Below, piece by piece: positions 7,980 to 16,176 of a DNA stretch of 64,000 bases; position 1 is the first letter of the stretch; the number at the start of each line of letters is the position of its first letter. The DNA comes from Geodermatophilus arenarius (lineage in GTDB: Bacteria; Actinomycetota; Actinomycetes; Mycobacteriales; Geodermatophilaceae), in assembly GCF_042654585.1 (NCBI RefSeq), contig NZ_JBHSGR010000004.1, positions 124,001 through 188,000 of the forward strand, in the 5' to 3' direction. Both the position numbers and the translations under genes were made by a program. The notes under the pieces were generated by a model. The model worked only from the letters and a program-made list of their open reading frames with translations. It was not told the DNA's origin and did not search any database.

Positions 7980-8652
7980 GGGCTTCCTGCCCGCGCCGCA
8001 CGCGATCGGCTGGACGATCGCCGCCGCGCCGTTCGTCGTCCACGGCGCCCGGGCGGTGGTCACCGAGGTGCGCGAGCACCCGGAGTCCACGCTGCTGCTC
8101 GGCGCGGCCGGCGCGTTCACCTTCGTGCTCAGCGCGATCAAGCTGCCCTCGGTCACCGGCAGCTCGAGCCACCCGACCGGCACCGGCGCCGGGGCCGTGC
8201 TGTTCCGGCCACCGGTGATGGCGCTGCTCGGCACCGTCGTCCTGCTGTTCCAGGCGCTGCTGCTGGCGCACGGCGGGCTCACCACGCTCGGCGCCAACGC
8301 GTTCTCCTTCGCCGTCGTCGGGCCGTGGGTCGGCTACGGCGCCTACCGGCTGGCGCGGGCGCTGGGCGCCGGGCTGCTGCCCGGCGTGTTCGTCGCCCTC
8401 GCCCTGGCCGACCTCGCCACCTACGTCACGACGTCGCTGCAGCTCGCGCTCGCCTTCCCCGACGCCGACGGCGGCCTCCTCGCCGCGGCGGCCAAGTTCC
8501 TCGGCGTCTTCGCGGTCACCCAGGTGCCGCTGGCGGTCGGCGAGGGCCTGCTCGGCGTGCTGCTGTTCCGGGTGCTCACCGTCAACGCCCGGCCCGAGCT
8601 CGAGCGCCTGGGCCTGCTGCGCCCCGCCGCCACCCCGGAGGAGGTCCGGTGA
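7966..8652 (+). CDS. cbiM: Cobalt ECF transporter S component
   Basis: 228 residues. It begins MHVAEGFLP; in CbiM the N-terminal Met-His forms the cobalt-binding site, so the short start at 7966 is secure. Six to seven hydrophobic segments follow, with the conserved KLPSVTGSSSHPTGTGAGA loop. CbiM is the substrate-binding membrane subunit of an energy-coupling-factor transporter that imports Co2+. It is co-expressed with cbiN, cbiQ and cbiO and lies inside the B12 biosynthesis operon, which ties cobalt uptake to corrin synthesis. Confidence 0.93.
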   Translation: MHVAEGFLPAPHAIGWTIAAAPFVVHGARAVVTEVREHPESTLLLGAAGAFTFVLSAIKLPSVTGSSSHPTGTGAGAVLFRPPVMALLGTVVLLFQALLLAHGGLTTLGANAFSFAVVGPWVGYGAYRLARALGAGLLPGVFVALALADLATYVTTSLQLALAFPDADGGLLAAAAKFLGVFAVTQVPLAVGEGLLGVLLFRVLTVNARPELERLGLLRPAATPEEVR

Positions 8653-8960
8653 CCCGCCGCCACCTGGTCACCGCCCTGCTGGTCCTCGCGGTGGTGGCGC
8701 TGTTCGCCCTCCCGCTGGCCCTCGACGGCGGCGCCTCCGACTACGCCGGCACCGACAGCCGGGCCACCGAGGCGATCGAGGAGTCCGGCTACACCCCGTG
8801 GTTCGAGTCGGTGTCCAACCCCTCCGCGGAGGTCGAGTCGGGGCTGTTCGCCCTGCAGGCCGCGCTCGGCGGCGGCGTGCTCGGCTACGTGCTGGGCCGG
8901 CTGCGCGGCCGGCGGCAGGCGCGGGAGCAGCAGGCCGCCCCGCCTCCCGAGGCGCCGTGA
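8649..8960 (+). CDS. cbiN: Cobalt transporter accessory subunit
   Basis: 103 residues with two membrane helices: about residues 7-23 and 66-82 (LQAALGGGVLGYVLGRL). The loop between them carries GTDSRATEAIEESGYTPWF, the CbiN/PDGLE-type signature. CbiN loads metal onto CbiM and is a usual component of CbiMNQO systems. GTG 8649 overlaps the cbiM stop. Confidence 0.85.
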   Translation: MTRRHLVTALLVLAVVALFALPLALDGGASDYAGTDSRATEAIEESGYTPWFESVSNPSAEVESGLFALQAALGGGVLGYVLGRLRGRRQAREQQAAPPPEAP

Positions 8961-9691
8961 CGGGGCTGGCGGTCGACGACGCCGCCTGGGCCAGCGCCTG
9001 GCGCACCCGCTCCCCGGTGGACAAGCTGCTGCTCACCGGCGGACTGGTCGTCTGCGCGCTGGTGCTGCCGGTGTGGCCGGGCGGCGTGCTGGTCGCGGCC
9101 ACCGCCGTCGTCCTCGCGCTCGGCCCGGCGCGGGTGCCGGCGCGCACCTTCGGCCGCGCCGCGCGCTGGCCGCTGGCCTTCGTCGCGGTCGGGGCGCTGA
9201 CCGCCGTCGTCTCCGTGGGCGACGGCGGGCCCGGCTGGGCGCCGGACGCCGCGGAGCGCGCCGGCGCGCTGGTCGGGCACTCGGTCGCCGGGGGTGCGGC
9301 GGTGCTGCTGCTGGCCACCACCACGCCGATGACCGACCTGCTGGCCGCGCTGCGCCGGCTGCGCGTCCCGGCGGCCGTGGTCGAGGTGGCCGGGGTGACC
9401 TACCGGCTGCTGTTCGTGCTGCTGGAGAGCCTGCGCACCATCCGCGAGGCGCAGACCGCCCGCATGGGCCACTCGACCTGGCGCCGCTCCTACCGCTCCT
9501 CGGGGGCGCTGGCCGCCGCGGTGCTCACCCGGTCCTTCGACCGCGCCCGCCGGCTGCAGGAGGGCCTGGCCGGCCGCGGGATGGAGACCGGGCTGCGGGT
9601 GCTGCCGGAGTCCCGGCCCTCGTCCCGCCGCTTCCTCGCCGCCACCGCCGCGGGGCTCGCCGCGCTGGTCGCCGTGGGCGTCCTGGCATGA
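8957..9691 (+). CDS. cbiQ: Cobalt ECF transporter T component
   Basis: 244 residues. Four to five membrane segments surround a cytoplasmic loop with two coupling helices. ARMGHSTW and FDRARRLQEGLAGRGME correspond to the two Ala-Arg-Gly-like motifs that touch the ATPase in ECF T components. GTG 8957 overlaps the cbiN stop, and the longer frame upstream is an overlap artefact. It transmits ATP hydrolysis from CbiO to the CbiM/CbiN substrate unit. Confidence 0.9.
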   Translation: MTGLAVDDAAWASAWRTRSPVDKLLLTGGLVVCALVLPVWPGGVLVAATAVVLALGPARVPARTFGRAARWPLAFVAVGALTAVVSVGDGGPGWAPDAAERAGALVGHSVAGGAAVLLLATTTPMTDLLAALRRLRVPAAVVEVAGVTYRLLFVLLESLRTIREAQTARMGHSTWRRSYRSSGALAAAVLTRSFDRARRLQEGLAGRGMETGLRVLPESRPSSRRFLAATAAGLAALVAVGVLA

Positions 9692-10539
9692 GCCACCGCA
9701 CGCTGACCGCCGAGGGCCTCGTCGTCGGCTACGAGCGCGGCCGCCGGGTGCTGGAGGGCGCCTCGCTCACCGTCCCGGCCGGGCGCCGGCTGGCGGTGCT
9801 GGGCGCCAACGGCTCCGGCAAGACGACGCTGCTGCGCTGCCTGTCCGGCGCGCTGCGCCCGGACTCCGGCGGGGTGGCCGTCGACGGCGCGCTGCTGCAC
9901 CACACCCGCCGCGGCCTGCGCGCGCACCGGCAGGAGGTCCAGCTGGTCCTGCAGGACCCCGACGACCAGCTGTTCAGCGCCTCGGTGGCCCAGGACGTCT
10001 CCTTCGGCCCGCTCAACCTCGGCCTGCCCGAGGACGAGGTGCGCACCCGGGTGGCCGAGGCGCTGGCGCTGCTCGCCGTCGACGGCCTGGCCGGGCGGCC
10101 CACCCACCAGCTGTCCTACGGCGAGCGCAAGCGGGTGGCGATCGCCGGCGCGGTGGCCATGCGCCCCTGCGTGCTGCTGCTCGACGAGCCCACCGCCGGC
10201 CTCGACCCCTCCGCCGTCGCCGAGGCCCTGGCGGCGCTGGACCGGCTGCAGGCGTCGGGCTCCACGGTGGTGATGAGCACGCACGACGTCGACCTGGCGC
10301 TGGCCTGGGCCGACGAGGTGGCCGTCGTCGTCGACCGGCGGGTGGTGCAGGGCCCGCCCGAGCAGCTCCTCGCCGACGACCACCTGCTCGCCCGCGCCCG
10401 CCTCGGCCGGCCCTGGGCGCTCACCGTCGGCGCCCGGCTGCGCGAGCTCGGCCTGCTGGCCGACGGCCCGCTCCCCCGCGACGCGGCCGCGCTGCTCGCC
10501 GCCCTCCCCGACCGGCCGGGCGTGACCCCGTGGACGTGA
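9688..10539 (+). CDS. cbiO: Cobalt ECF transporter ATPase
   Basis: 283 residues with all ABC ATPase motifs: Walker A GANGSGKTT near residue 38, Q-loop in LVLQDPDDQLFS (the DPDDQ form is typical of ECF ATPases), signature LSYGERKRVAIAGA, Walker B VLLLDEPTAGLDP, and H-loop STHDVDLA. It energises cobalt import. ATG 9688 overlaps the cbiQ stop (ATGA), and its 3' end overlaps the next gene by ten bases. Confidence 0.93.
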   Translation: MSHRTLTAEGLVVGYERGRRVLEGASLTVPAGRRLAVLGANGSGKTTLLRCLSGALRPDSGGVAVDGALLHHTRRGLRAHRQEVQLVLQDPDDQLFSASVAQDVSFGPLNLGLPEDEVRTRVAEALALLAVDGLAGRPTHQLSYGERKRVAIAGAVAMRPCVLLLDEPTAGLDPSAVAEALAALDRLQASGSTVVMSTHDVDLALAWADEVAVVVDRRVVQGPPEQLLADDHLLARARLGRPWALTVGARLRELGLLADGPLPRDAAALLAALPDRPGVTPWT

Positions 10540-10949
10540 CCGTCGGCGTCGGCGCGGTCGCCGGGGTGGCCGCGCACGAGGTGCTCACCGCCGTCGACGC
10601 CGTCCTGCCGCCGGGCGCCCGGGTGGCGCGGCTGGCCACCCTCGACGCGCGCGCCGCCGAGCGCGGCCTGGTCGCCGCCGCGGCCGCCCGCGGCTGGCCG
10701 CTGACCGGCCACCCCGCCGCGGACCTCGCCCGGGTCGCCGTCCCCTCGCCCTCGGCACGGGTGGCCGCGGCGGTGGGCACGGCGTCGGTGGCCGAGGCCG
10801 CGGCCCTGCTCGGCGGCGCCCGGCTGGTGGTGGGCAAGACCGTGCGCGGGCGGGTGACCGCCGCGGTAGCGGTGTCTTCGCCGGGTGGGGGGCCGGAGGC
10901 CCTCCGGACGGCGGAGACGGACCGGCTCCACGCGACCGGGGAACGGTAA
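10530..10949 (+). CDS. CobE/CbiG C-terminal-domain protein
   Basis: 139 residues. The pattern VTVGVGAVAGVAAHEVLTAVDAVL, then LATLDARAAERGLVAAAAARGWPL, SVAEAAALLGGARLVVGK and a final TAAVAV strand is the small cobalamin biosynthesis CobE/GbiG C-terminal domain. In CbiG this domain accompanies opening of the precorrin-5 lactone ring; free-standing versions (CobE) have an unclear role. The last 30 residues are low in complexity. It starts at GTG 10530 inside cbiO and stops immediately before cobC. Confidence 0.75.
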   Translation: MDVTVGVGAVAGVAAHEVLTAVDAVLPPGARVARLATLDARAAERGLVAAAAARGWPLTGHPAADLARVAVPSPSARVAAAVGTASVAEAAALLGGARLVVGKTVRGRVTAAVAVSSPGGGPEALRTAETDRLHATGER

Positions 10950-12095
10950 GTGGCCGCGGTTGGAGCCCGGAGGGCGACAGACGGCATCGACCTCGACCAC
11001 CACGGCGACCTCGAGCTGGCCCCCGGTCTCACCGACCTCGCCGTGAACGTCCGCGCCGGCACCCCGCCGCCGTGGCTGCGGGCGGTGCTGCGGCGGGCCC
11101 TCGACGACGTCGCCGCCTACCCCGACGCCCGCCCGGCCCGCGCCGCGGTGGCCGCCGCGCACGGCCGCGACCCCGCCGAGGTGCTGCTCACCGCCGGCGC
11201 CGCCGAGGCCTTCGTGCTGCTCGCCCGCGCGGTCCGGCCGCGGCGGGCGGTGGTGGTGCACCCGTCGTTCACCGAGCCGGAGGCGGCACTGCGCGCGGCC
11301 GGGCACCCGGTGGAGCGGCTGCTGCTGGAGCCGCCGTCCTACCGCCTGCGGCCCGTGCCCGACGACGCCGACCTCGTGGTCCTGGGCAACCCGACCAACC
11401 CGACGTCGGTGCTGCACCCGGCCGACGACGTCGCCGCGCTGGCCCGCCCCGGCCGGGTGCTGCTGGTCGACGAGGCCTTCGCCGACACCGTGCCCGGCGA
11501 GCCCGGGTCGCTGGTCGGCCGTCCCGACCTGCCCGGCCTGCTCGTCGTGCGCAGCCTGACCAAGACGTGGGGGCTGGCCGGGCTGCGGGTCGGCTACGCG
11601 CTCGGCCCGGCCGACCTGGTCGCGGCCATGGCCGCCGCCCAGCCGCACTGGCCGCTGTCCACGCCCGCGCTGGCCGCGGCGGTCGCCTGCACCACCCCCG
11701 CCGCCCGCGCCGAGGCCGACGCGGCCGCCCGCGAGCTGGCGGACCACCGGGCCGCGCTGCTGGCCGCGCTCCCGGCCGGCGTGACCGTCCTCGGGCAGCC
11801 GCGGTCGTCGTTCGTGCTGCTGCGGGTGCCCGGCGGCGGGCGGGTGCGCGCGGCGCTGCGGGAGCGCGGCTGGGCGGTGCGCCGCGGCGACACGTTCCCC
11901 GGCCTGTCCCCCGACCACCTCCGCGTCGCCGTGCGCGACCCGGCGACCTCGCGTGCGTTCGCCGCGGACCTCGCTGCGATCCTTGGAGCCGAGGTCCCCG
12001 ACGCCGACGACGTCGTCGGGACCGGCCGCCGTCCCGGAGGAGCCCCGCTGAGCACCCACCCGACCCCGTCCGCCGGCCGCGGACAGGTCCCGTGA
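10950..12095 (+). CDS. cobC: Threonine-phosphate decarboxylase-like PLP enzyme (CobC type)
   Basis: 381 residues in the class I/II aminotransferase fold, close to histidinol-phosphate aminotransferases. Visible marks are VNVRAGTPPPWL at the N-terminus, GNPTNPTSVLHP, VDEAFADT, and the PLP-lysine region SLTKTWGLAGLRVGYALG. Within a cobalamin operon, and by likeness to mycobacterial Rv2231c, the probable job is making the aminopropanol linker (CobD/CobC-type reaction). Histidinol-phosphate aminotransferase activity cannot be excluded. GTG 10950 directly follows the TAA of the previous gene. Confidence 0.82.
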   Translation: MAAVGARRATDGIDLDHHGDLELAPGLTDLAVNVRAGTPPPWLRAVLRRALDDVAAYPDARPARAAVAAAHGRDPAEVLLTAGAAEAFVLLARAVRPRRAVVVHPSFTEPEAALRAAGHPVERLLLEPPSYRLRPVPDDADLVVLGNPTNPTSVLHPADDVAALARPGRVLLVDEAFADTVPGEPGSLVGRPDLPGLLVVRSLTKTWGLAGLRVGYALGPADLVAAMAAAQPHWPLSTPALAAAVACTTPAARAEADAAARELADHRAALLAALPAGVTVLGQPRSSFVLLRVPGGGRVRAALRERGWAVRRGDTFPGLSPDHLRVAVRDPATSRAFAADLAAILGAEVPDADDVVGTGRRPGGAPLSTHPTPSAGRGQVP

Positions 12096-13339
12096 ACGCG
12101 ACGCCCGTCGACCCCGGGTCCGGGGTCGTCTACCCCGTCGGCCTGCGCCTGCTCGACCGCCGGGTCGTCGTGGTCGGCGGCGGTCAGGTCGCGCACCGCC
12201 GGGTGGCCGGGCTGCTCGAGGCCCGCGCGCGGGTGACCGTCGTCAGCCCGGCCGTCACCCCGGCGCTGGAGGCGCTGGTCGCGCCCGGCTCGCTGACCTG
12301 GGTGCGCCGCGGCTGGCGGCCCGGCGACCTCGACGGCGCCTGGTACGCGGTGGCCGCCACCGACGACCCCGCCGTCAACGCCGCGGTCGCCGAGGAGGCC
12401 GAGCGGCTGCGGGTGTTCTGCGCCCGCGCCGACGACCGGTCGGCCTCCAGCGTGTGGACGCCCGCCGTCGGCCGGCAGGGCGACCTGGTGATCGGCGTGC
12501 ACGGTGGCGGCGACCCGCAGCGGGCGGTCGGCGTGCGCGACGCCGTCGTCGCCGGGCTGAGCGACGGCAGCATCCGCGACCGCGCCGCCCGCGAGCCGGA
12601 GGGCGGCCGGGCCGGCAGCGTGGTGCTGGTCGGCGGCGGGCCGGGCGACCCGGGACTGATCACCGTCCGCGGCCAGCAGGCGGTCGCGCAGGCCGACGTC
12701 GTGCTGGCCGACCACCTGGCGCCGCAGTCGCTGCTGGCCTCGCTCCCGCCGGAGGTCGAGGTCATCGACGCCTCGAAGCTGCCGCGCGGCCGGTCGATGG
12801 CGCAGGAGCAGATCAACGCGCTGCTGGTCGAGCACGCGCTGGCCGGCCGGCGGGTGGTGCGGCTCAAGGGCGGCGACCCGTTCGTCTTCGGCCGCGGCAT
12901 GGAGGAGCTCGAGGCGTGCGTCGCCGCGGGCGTGCCGGTCGAGGTGGTGCCCGGCGTGACCAGCGCGATCGCGGTGCCGGCGCTCGCCGGCATCCCGGTC
13001 ACCCACCGCGGGCTGACCCACGAGTTCGTCGTCGTCTCCGGGCACGTGCCGCCGGGCCACCCGCAGTCGCTGGTGGACTGGGCGGCGCTCGGGCGGCTGC
13101 GCGGCACGGTCGTCGTGCTCATGGGCGTGGACACCGCCGGCGCGATCGCCGCGGCGCTCATCGAGCACGGCCGGGCGCCGGACACGCCGGTGGCCGTCGT
13201 CGCCGACGGGTCCACGGCCACCCAGCGCGCGGTGCGCACCACGCTGGCCGGGCTGGCCGGGACGCTGGCCGACGAGGGCATCCGCCCGCCGGCCGTCTGG
13301 GTCGTGGGCGAGGTCGTCGCCCTGGGGACGCGGCTGTAG
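12092..13339 (+). CDS. cysG: Precorrin-2 dehydrogenase / uroporphyrinogen-III C-methyltransferase fusion
   Basis: 415 residues. Residues 10-165 form the NAD-dependent precorrin-2 dehydrogenase/ferrochelatase domain (RRVVVVGGGQVAHRRV, VYAVAATDDPAVN-like). Residues 170-415 form the SAM-dependent methyltransferase with VVLVGGGPGDPGLIT, DVVLADHLAP, VRLKGGDPFVFGRG and VVPGVTSAIAVPALAGIPVTHRG, all classic CobA/CysG motifs. The enzyme makes precorrin-2, shared by siroheme and cobalamin. Its place in the B12 operon suggests the methyltransferase half matters most here. GTG 12092 overlaps the cobC stop. Confidence 0.92.
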   Translation: MNATPVDPGSGVVYPVGLRLLDRRVVVVGGGQVAHRRVAGLLEARARVTVVSPAVTPALEALVAPGSLTWVRRGWRPGDLDGAWYAVAATDDPAVNAAVAEEAERLRVFCARADDRSASSVWTPAVGRQGDLVIGVHGGGDPQRAVGVRDAVVAGLSDGSIRDRAAREPEGGRAGSVVLVGGGPGDPGLITVRGQQAVAQADVVLADHLAPQSLLASLPPEVEVIDASKLPRGRSMAQEQINALLVEHALAGRRVVRLKGGDPFVFGRGMEELEACVAAGVPVEVVPGVTSAIAVPALAGIPVTHRGLTHEFVVVSGHVPPGHPQSLVDWAALGRLRGTVVVLMGVDTAGAIAAALIEHGRAPDTPVAVVADGSTATQRAVRTTLAGLAGTLADEGIRPPAVWVVGEVVALGTRL

Positions 13340-13342
13340 CCC

Positions 13343-14050
13343 GTGCGCGCGCTCGCGGTCGCCCTGGCGCCGGTGCTGCTGGTCCAGGGCGCGGGTGTCC
13401 GCCGCCGCACGCCGGTGCTGCCGGAGGCGCCCGGGCCGCGCGCCGGCGTCGTGGCGGGCGACGGGCCGCCGCTGACCGTGGCGGTCGTCGGGGAGTCGCC
13501 GGCCGCGGGCGTCGGCGTCGCCACGCAGGAGGACGGGCTCGCCGCCCGGTTCGCCGCCGCGCTCGCCCGGCGCAGCGGCCGCGAGGTGCGCTGGCGGCTG
13601 TCGGCGCGCACCGGGACGACGGTCGCGCAGGCACTCGGGCTGCTGGTCCCCGGGCCGGCCGGCCCGCCCGCCGACGTCGTCCTGGTCGCGTTCGGCGTCA
13701 ACGACACGCTGCGGCTGCGCTCCCGGGCCGCCTGGCGCCGCGACGTGACCGCGCTGCTCGGCGCCCTGACGCCGCTCACCGCGCCCGGCGGCGTCGTCGT
13801 GCTGGCCGGGCTGCCGGACCTGGGCCGCTTCCCCACCCTCCCGCAGCCGCTGCGCGGGGTGCTCGGCCGCCAGGCCCGGGCGCTCGACGCCGAGCTGGGG
13901 CGCCTGGCCCGCCCGGGCGTCCGGCACGCCCCCGCGCCACCGCTCGACGGTCCCGGGCTGTTCGCCGACGACGGCTTCCACCCGGGCGCCGCGGCCTGCG
14001 CGATGTGGGCCGAGGTCCTGGCCGCCGCAGCACTTCCGCTGCGGATGTAG
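13343..14050 (+). CDS. SGNH/GDSL-like hydrolase, probably secreted
   Basis: 235 residues. A short hydrophobic N-terminus (LAVALAPVLLVQGAG) is followed by VAVVGESPAAGVGV; the catalytic block reads GES instead of GDS. Later blocks fit the SGNH fold: LVAFGVNDTLRL (the N block) and DDGFHPGAAACAMW (DxxH). An esterase or deacetylase acting outside the membrane is likely; the substrate is unknown. It starts three bases after cysG and may ride on the B12 operon, though no cobalamin link is evident. Its TAG stop overlaps the palindrome that controls the next operon. Confidence 0.75.
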   Translation: MRALAVALAPVLLVQGAGVRRRTPVLPEAPGPRAGVVAGDGPPLTVAVVGESPAAGVGVATQEDGLAARFAAALARRSGREVRWRLSARTGTTVAQALGLLVPGPAGPPADVVLVAFGVNDTLRLRSRAAWRRDVTALLGALTPLTAPGGVVVLAGLPDLGRFPTLPQPLRGVLGRQARALDAELGRLARPGVRHAPAPPLDGPGLFADDGFHPGAAACAMWAEVLAAAALPLRM

Positions 14051-14062
14051 TAGTCCTACTAT
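14048..14062 (+). promoter_or_regulatory. Palindromic operator overlapping -10 of ABC operon
   Basis: TAGTAG (14048-14053) and CTACTA (14056-14061) form a perfect 6-bp inverted repeat around TC, unusually AT-rich for this DNA. The right arm with the next base gives TACTAT, a good -10 hexamer, about 38 bases before the ABC ATPase start. A bound repressor would block the promoter directly. Candidate ligands are the XRE protein at the operon's end or a BlaI/GntR-type regulator elsewhere. Confidence 0.6.
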
Positions 14063-14099
14063 CACGGGACACCGCCGGCTCCCCTCCTCGGAGGCCCTG

Positions 14100-15032
14100 A
14101 TGCCCGTGTCCCCTCCGGTGTCCGCCCCCGTCGTCGAGGTGCGCGACCTGCGCATGACCTACGGCACGAACGAGGTGCTGTCCGGCGTCGACCTCACCGT
14201 CTCCGCCGGCGAGGTGGTCTGCCTGCTCGGCCCCAACGGCGCCGGGAAGACGACGACGATCGAGGTCCTCGAGGGCTTCCGGGTCCGCTCGGCCGGGGAC
14301 GTCCGGGTGCTCGGCGAGGACCCGGCGCGCGCCGGCGACGCGTGGCGGGCGCGGGTGGGCGTGGTCCTGCAGTCCTGGCGCGACCACGCCCGGTGGACGC
14401 CCCGCCGCCTGCTGACCCAGCTCGGCGGCTACTACGCGCCGTACTCGACGCCCGACCGCCCCCGCCCGTACGACGTCGGCCGGCTGCTGGACACCGTCGG
14501 GCTGACCGAGCACGCCGACCGCAAGATCGTCACCCTCTCCGGGGGGCAGCGGCGGCGGCTGGACGTCGCGGTCGGCATCATCGGCCGCCCCGAGCTGCTC
14601 TTCCTCGACGAGCCGACCGCCGGGTTCGACCCGCAGGCCCGCCGCGACTTCCACGAGCTGGTGCACCGGCTGTCCGACCTCGAGGGCACCAGCATCCTGC
14701 TGACCACGCACGACCTCGCCGAAGCGGAGAAGCTGGCCGACCGCATCCTCATCCTGGCCGGCGGCCGGATCGTCGCCGACGGCAGCGCGGAGGAGCTCGG
14801 CCGCCGGGTCGCCGGCACCGCGGAGGTGCGCTGGGCCTGCGGCTCCGAGCGCTTCGTGCACCCGACCACCGACGTCGTCCCCTTCGTCCGCCGGCTCGTC
14901 GAGCAGCACGGCGACGAGCTGACCGACCTGGAGGTCCGGCGGGCGAGCCTCGAGGACACCTACCTGGCGATGGTGCAGCGCTCCGAGGCCGGCCTCCGGC
15001 CCGGGCCCGCCCTGGAGGAGGTCACGCGGTGA
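14100..15032 (+). CDS. ABC exporter ATPase (DrrA-like)
   Basis: 310 residues with Walker A GPNGAGKTTTIEVLEGF near residue 45, Q-loop VVLQSWRDHARWTP, signature TLSGGQRRRLDVAVG, Walker B LLFLDEPTAGFDP and H-loop TTHDLAEAEKLADR. The GFDP D-loop and C-terminal accessory domain are typical of DrrA/CcmA-type drug or lipid exporters. It pairs with the overlapping permease gene downstream. ATG 14100 is preceded by CTCGGAGG as ribosome-binding site. Confidence 0.88.
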   Translation: MPVSPPVSAPVVEVRDLRMTYGTNEVLSGVDLTVSAGEVVCLLGPNGAGKTTTIEVLEGFRVRSAGDVRVLGEDPARAGDAWRARVGVVLQSWRDHARWTPRRLLTQLGGYYAPYSTPDRPRPYDVGRLLDTVGLTEHADRKIVTLSGGQRRRLDVAVGIIGRPELLFLDEPTAGFDPQARRDFHELVHRLSDLEGTSILLTTHDLAEAEKLADRILILAGGRIVADGSAEELGRRVAGTAEVRWACGSERFVHPTTDVVPFVRRLVEQHGDELTDLEVRRASLEDTYLAMVQRSEAGLRPGPALEEVTR

Positions 15033-15883
15033 ACCCGACCCGGAACGCGATCGCCCTGGGCCTGCGCCGGGGCTGGCGGGAGTTCGTGCAGAGCGTGCGC
15101 AGCCCGCAGGACCAGGGGTTCTACCTGTTCACCGCCCTGGGCACGCTGCTCCTGCTGTGGTTCAACCGGGACGACGAGATCGGGGACACCGGGCTGACCT
15201 ACCCGACGTACGCGCTGCCGAGCATCCTCGGCGGGCTGCTGGCCTTCGGCCTGGTGATCGGCCCCGCGTTCGACCTGGCCATGCAGCGGGAGGACGGCAC
15301 GCTCCTGCGGCACAAGGCGCTGCCCCACGGCATGCAGGGCTACGTCACCGGGCAGCTCACCTACCAGTCGCTGAACCTGCTGCCGTCGCTGCTCACGATC
15401 CTCGTGCCCAGCTTCCTGCTCTTCGACGGGCTGATGCACGGCGGGGCCGCCGGCTGGCTCACGGTGGCGTGGGTCGTCGTCCTCGGCCTGCTGGCGACGC
15501 TGCCGCTCGGGATGCTGCTGGGCTCGGTCGTCCCCAGCACCCAGAAGGTGGGCTCCTGGGGGATGCTGCCGATCCTCGTCCTCACCGCGATCTCGGGGAT
15601 CTTCTTCCCGCTGCAGTCGCTGTGGGGCTGGGTGCAGGGGGTCGCGCAGGTGTTCCCCGTGTACTGGATCGGCCTCGGCCTGCGGTCGGCCTTCCTGCCC
15701 GACGCCGCGGTGACCCTCGAGGTGGGCGACTCGTGGCGCACCGGGACGACGGTGCTGGTGCTCACCGCCTGGGCGGTGTCCGGGGCGCTGGTCACCCCGC
15801 GGGTGCTGCGCCGGATGGCCCGCCGGCAGTCGGGGTCGCAGGTCGAGGCGGCCCGCGAGGCCTCGCTGCAGTGGGTGCGGTGA
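15029..15883 (+). CDS. ABC exporter permease (ABC-2 type)
   Basis: 284 residues with six predicted membrane segments. ABC-2 hallmarks include LPSILGGLLAFGLVIGPAF, the intracellular LAMQREDGTLLRHKALP loop, and ISGIFFPLQSLWGWVQ before the last helices. GTG 15029 overlaps the ATPase stop. The exported substrate is unknown. Confidence 0.85.
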   Translation: MNPTRNAIALGLRRGWREFVQSVRSPQDQGFYLFTALGTLLLLWFNRDDEIGDTGLTYPTYALPSILGGLLAFGLVIGPAFDLAMQREDGTLLRHKALPHGMQGYVTGQLTYQSLNLLPSLLTILVPSFLLFDGLMHGGAAGWLTVAWVVVLGLLATLPLGMLLGSVVPSTQKVGSWGMLPILVLTAISGIFFPLQSLWGWVQGVAQVFPVYWIGLGLRSAFLPDAAVTLEVGDSWRTGTTVLVLTAWAVSGALVTPRVLRRMARRQSGSQVEAAREASLQWVR

Positions 15884-16176
15884 CCACCGACCGGGGTCAG
15901 GACGCGGTCTACAACCGGATCGCCCTGCTGCGGGCCGAGCAGGGCGTGACCCGGCGGGAGCTCGCCGACGCCCTCGGCGTCCACTACCAGACGGTGGGCT
16001 ACCTGGAACGCGGCGAGTACAACCCCAGCCTGCACCTGGCGCTGCGCATCGCGGAGTTCTTCGGGCTCCCGGTGGAGGTCGTCTTCTCCACCCGGCCGTT
16101 CCCGCGGATCAGCGACGCCGCCCGCCCGGCGCCGGGTGATCCGGGCGGGCGGGCGAGCGGCACCGCGGCCGGTTAG
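15880..16176 (+). CDS. XRE-type helix-turn-helix regulator
   Basis: 98 residues. A single HTH domain has RIALLRAEQGVTRRELADAL, recognition helix VHYQTVGYLERGEYNPS and LRIAEFFGLPVEVVFS, the pattern of small XRE regulators cotranscribed with transporters. GTG 15880 overlaps the permease stop, so it belongs to the ABC operon. Its 3' end overlaps the convergent sortase gene by four bases. It may act at the palindrome at 14048-14062. Confidence 0.85.
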   Translation: MTTDRGQDAVYNRIALLRAEQGVTRRELADALGVHYQTVGYLERGEYNPSLHLALRIAEFFGLPVEVVFSTRPFPRISDAARPAPGDPGGRASGTAAG

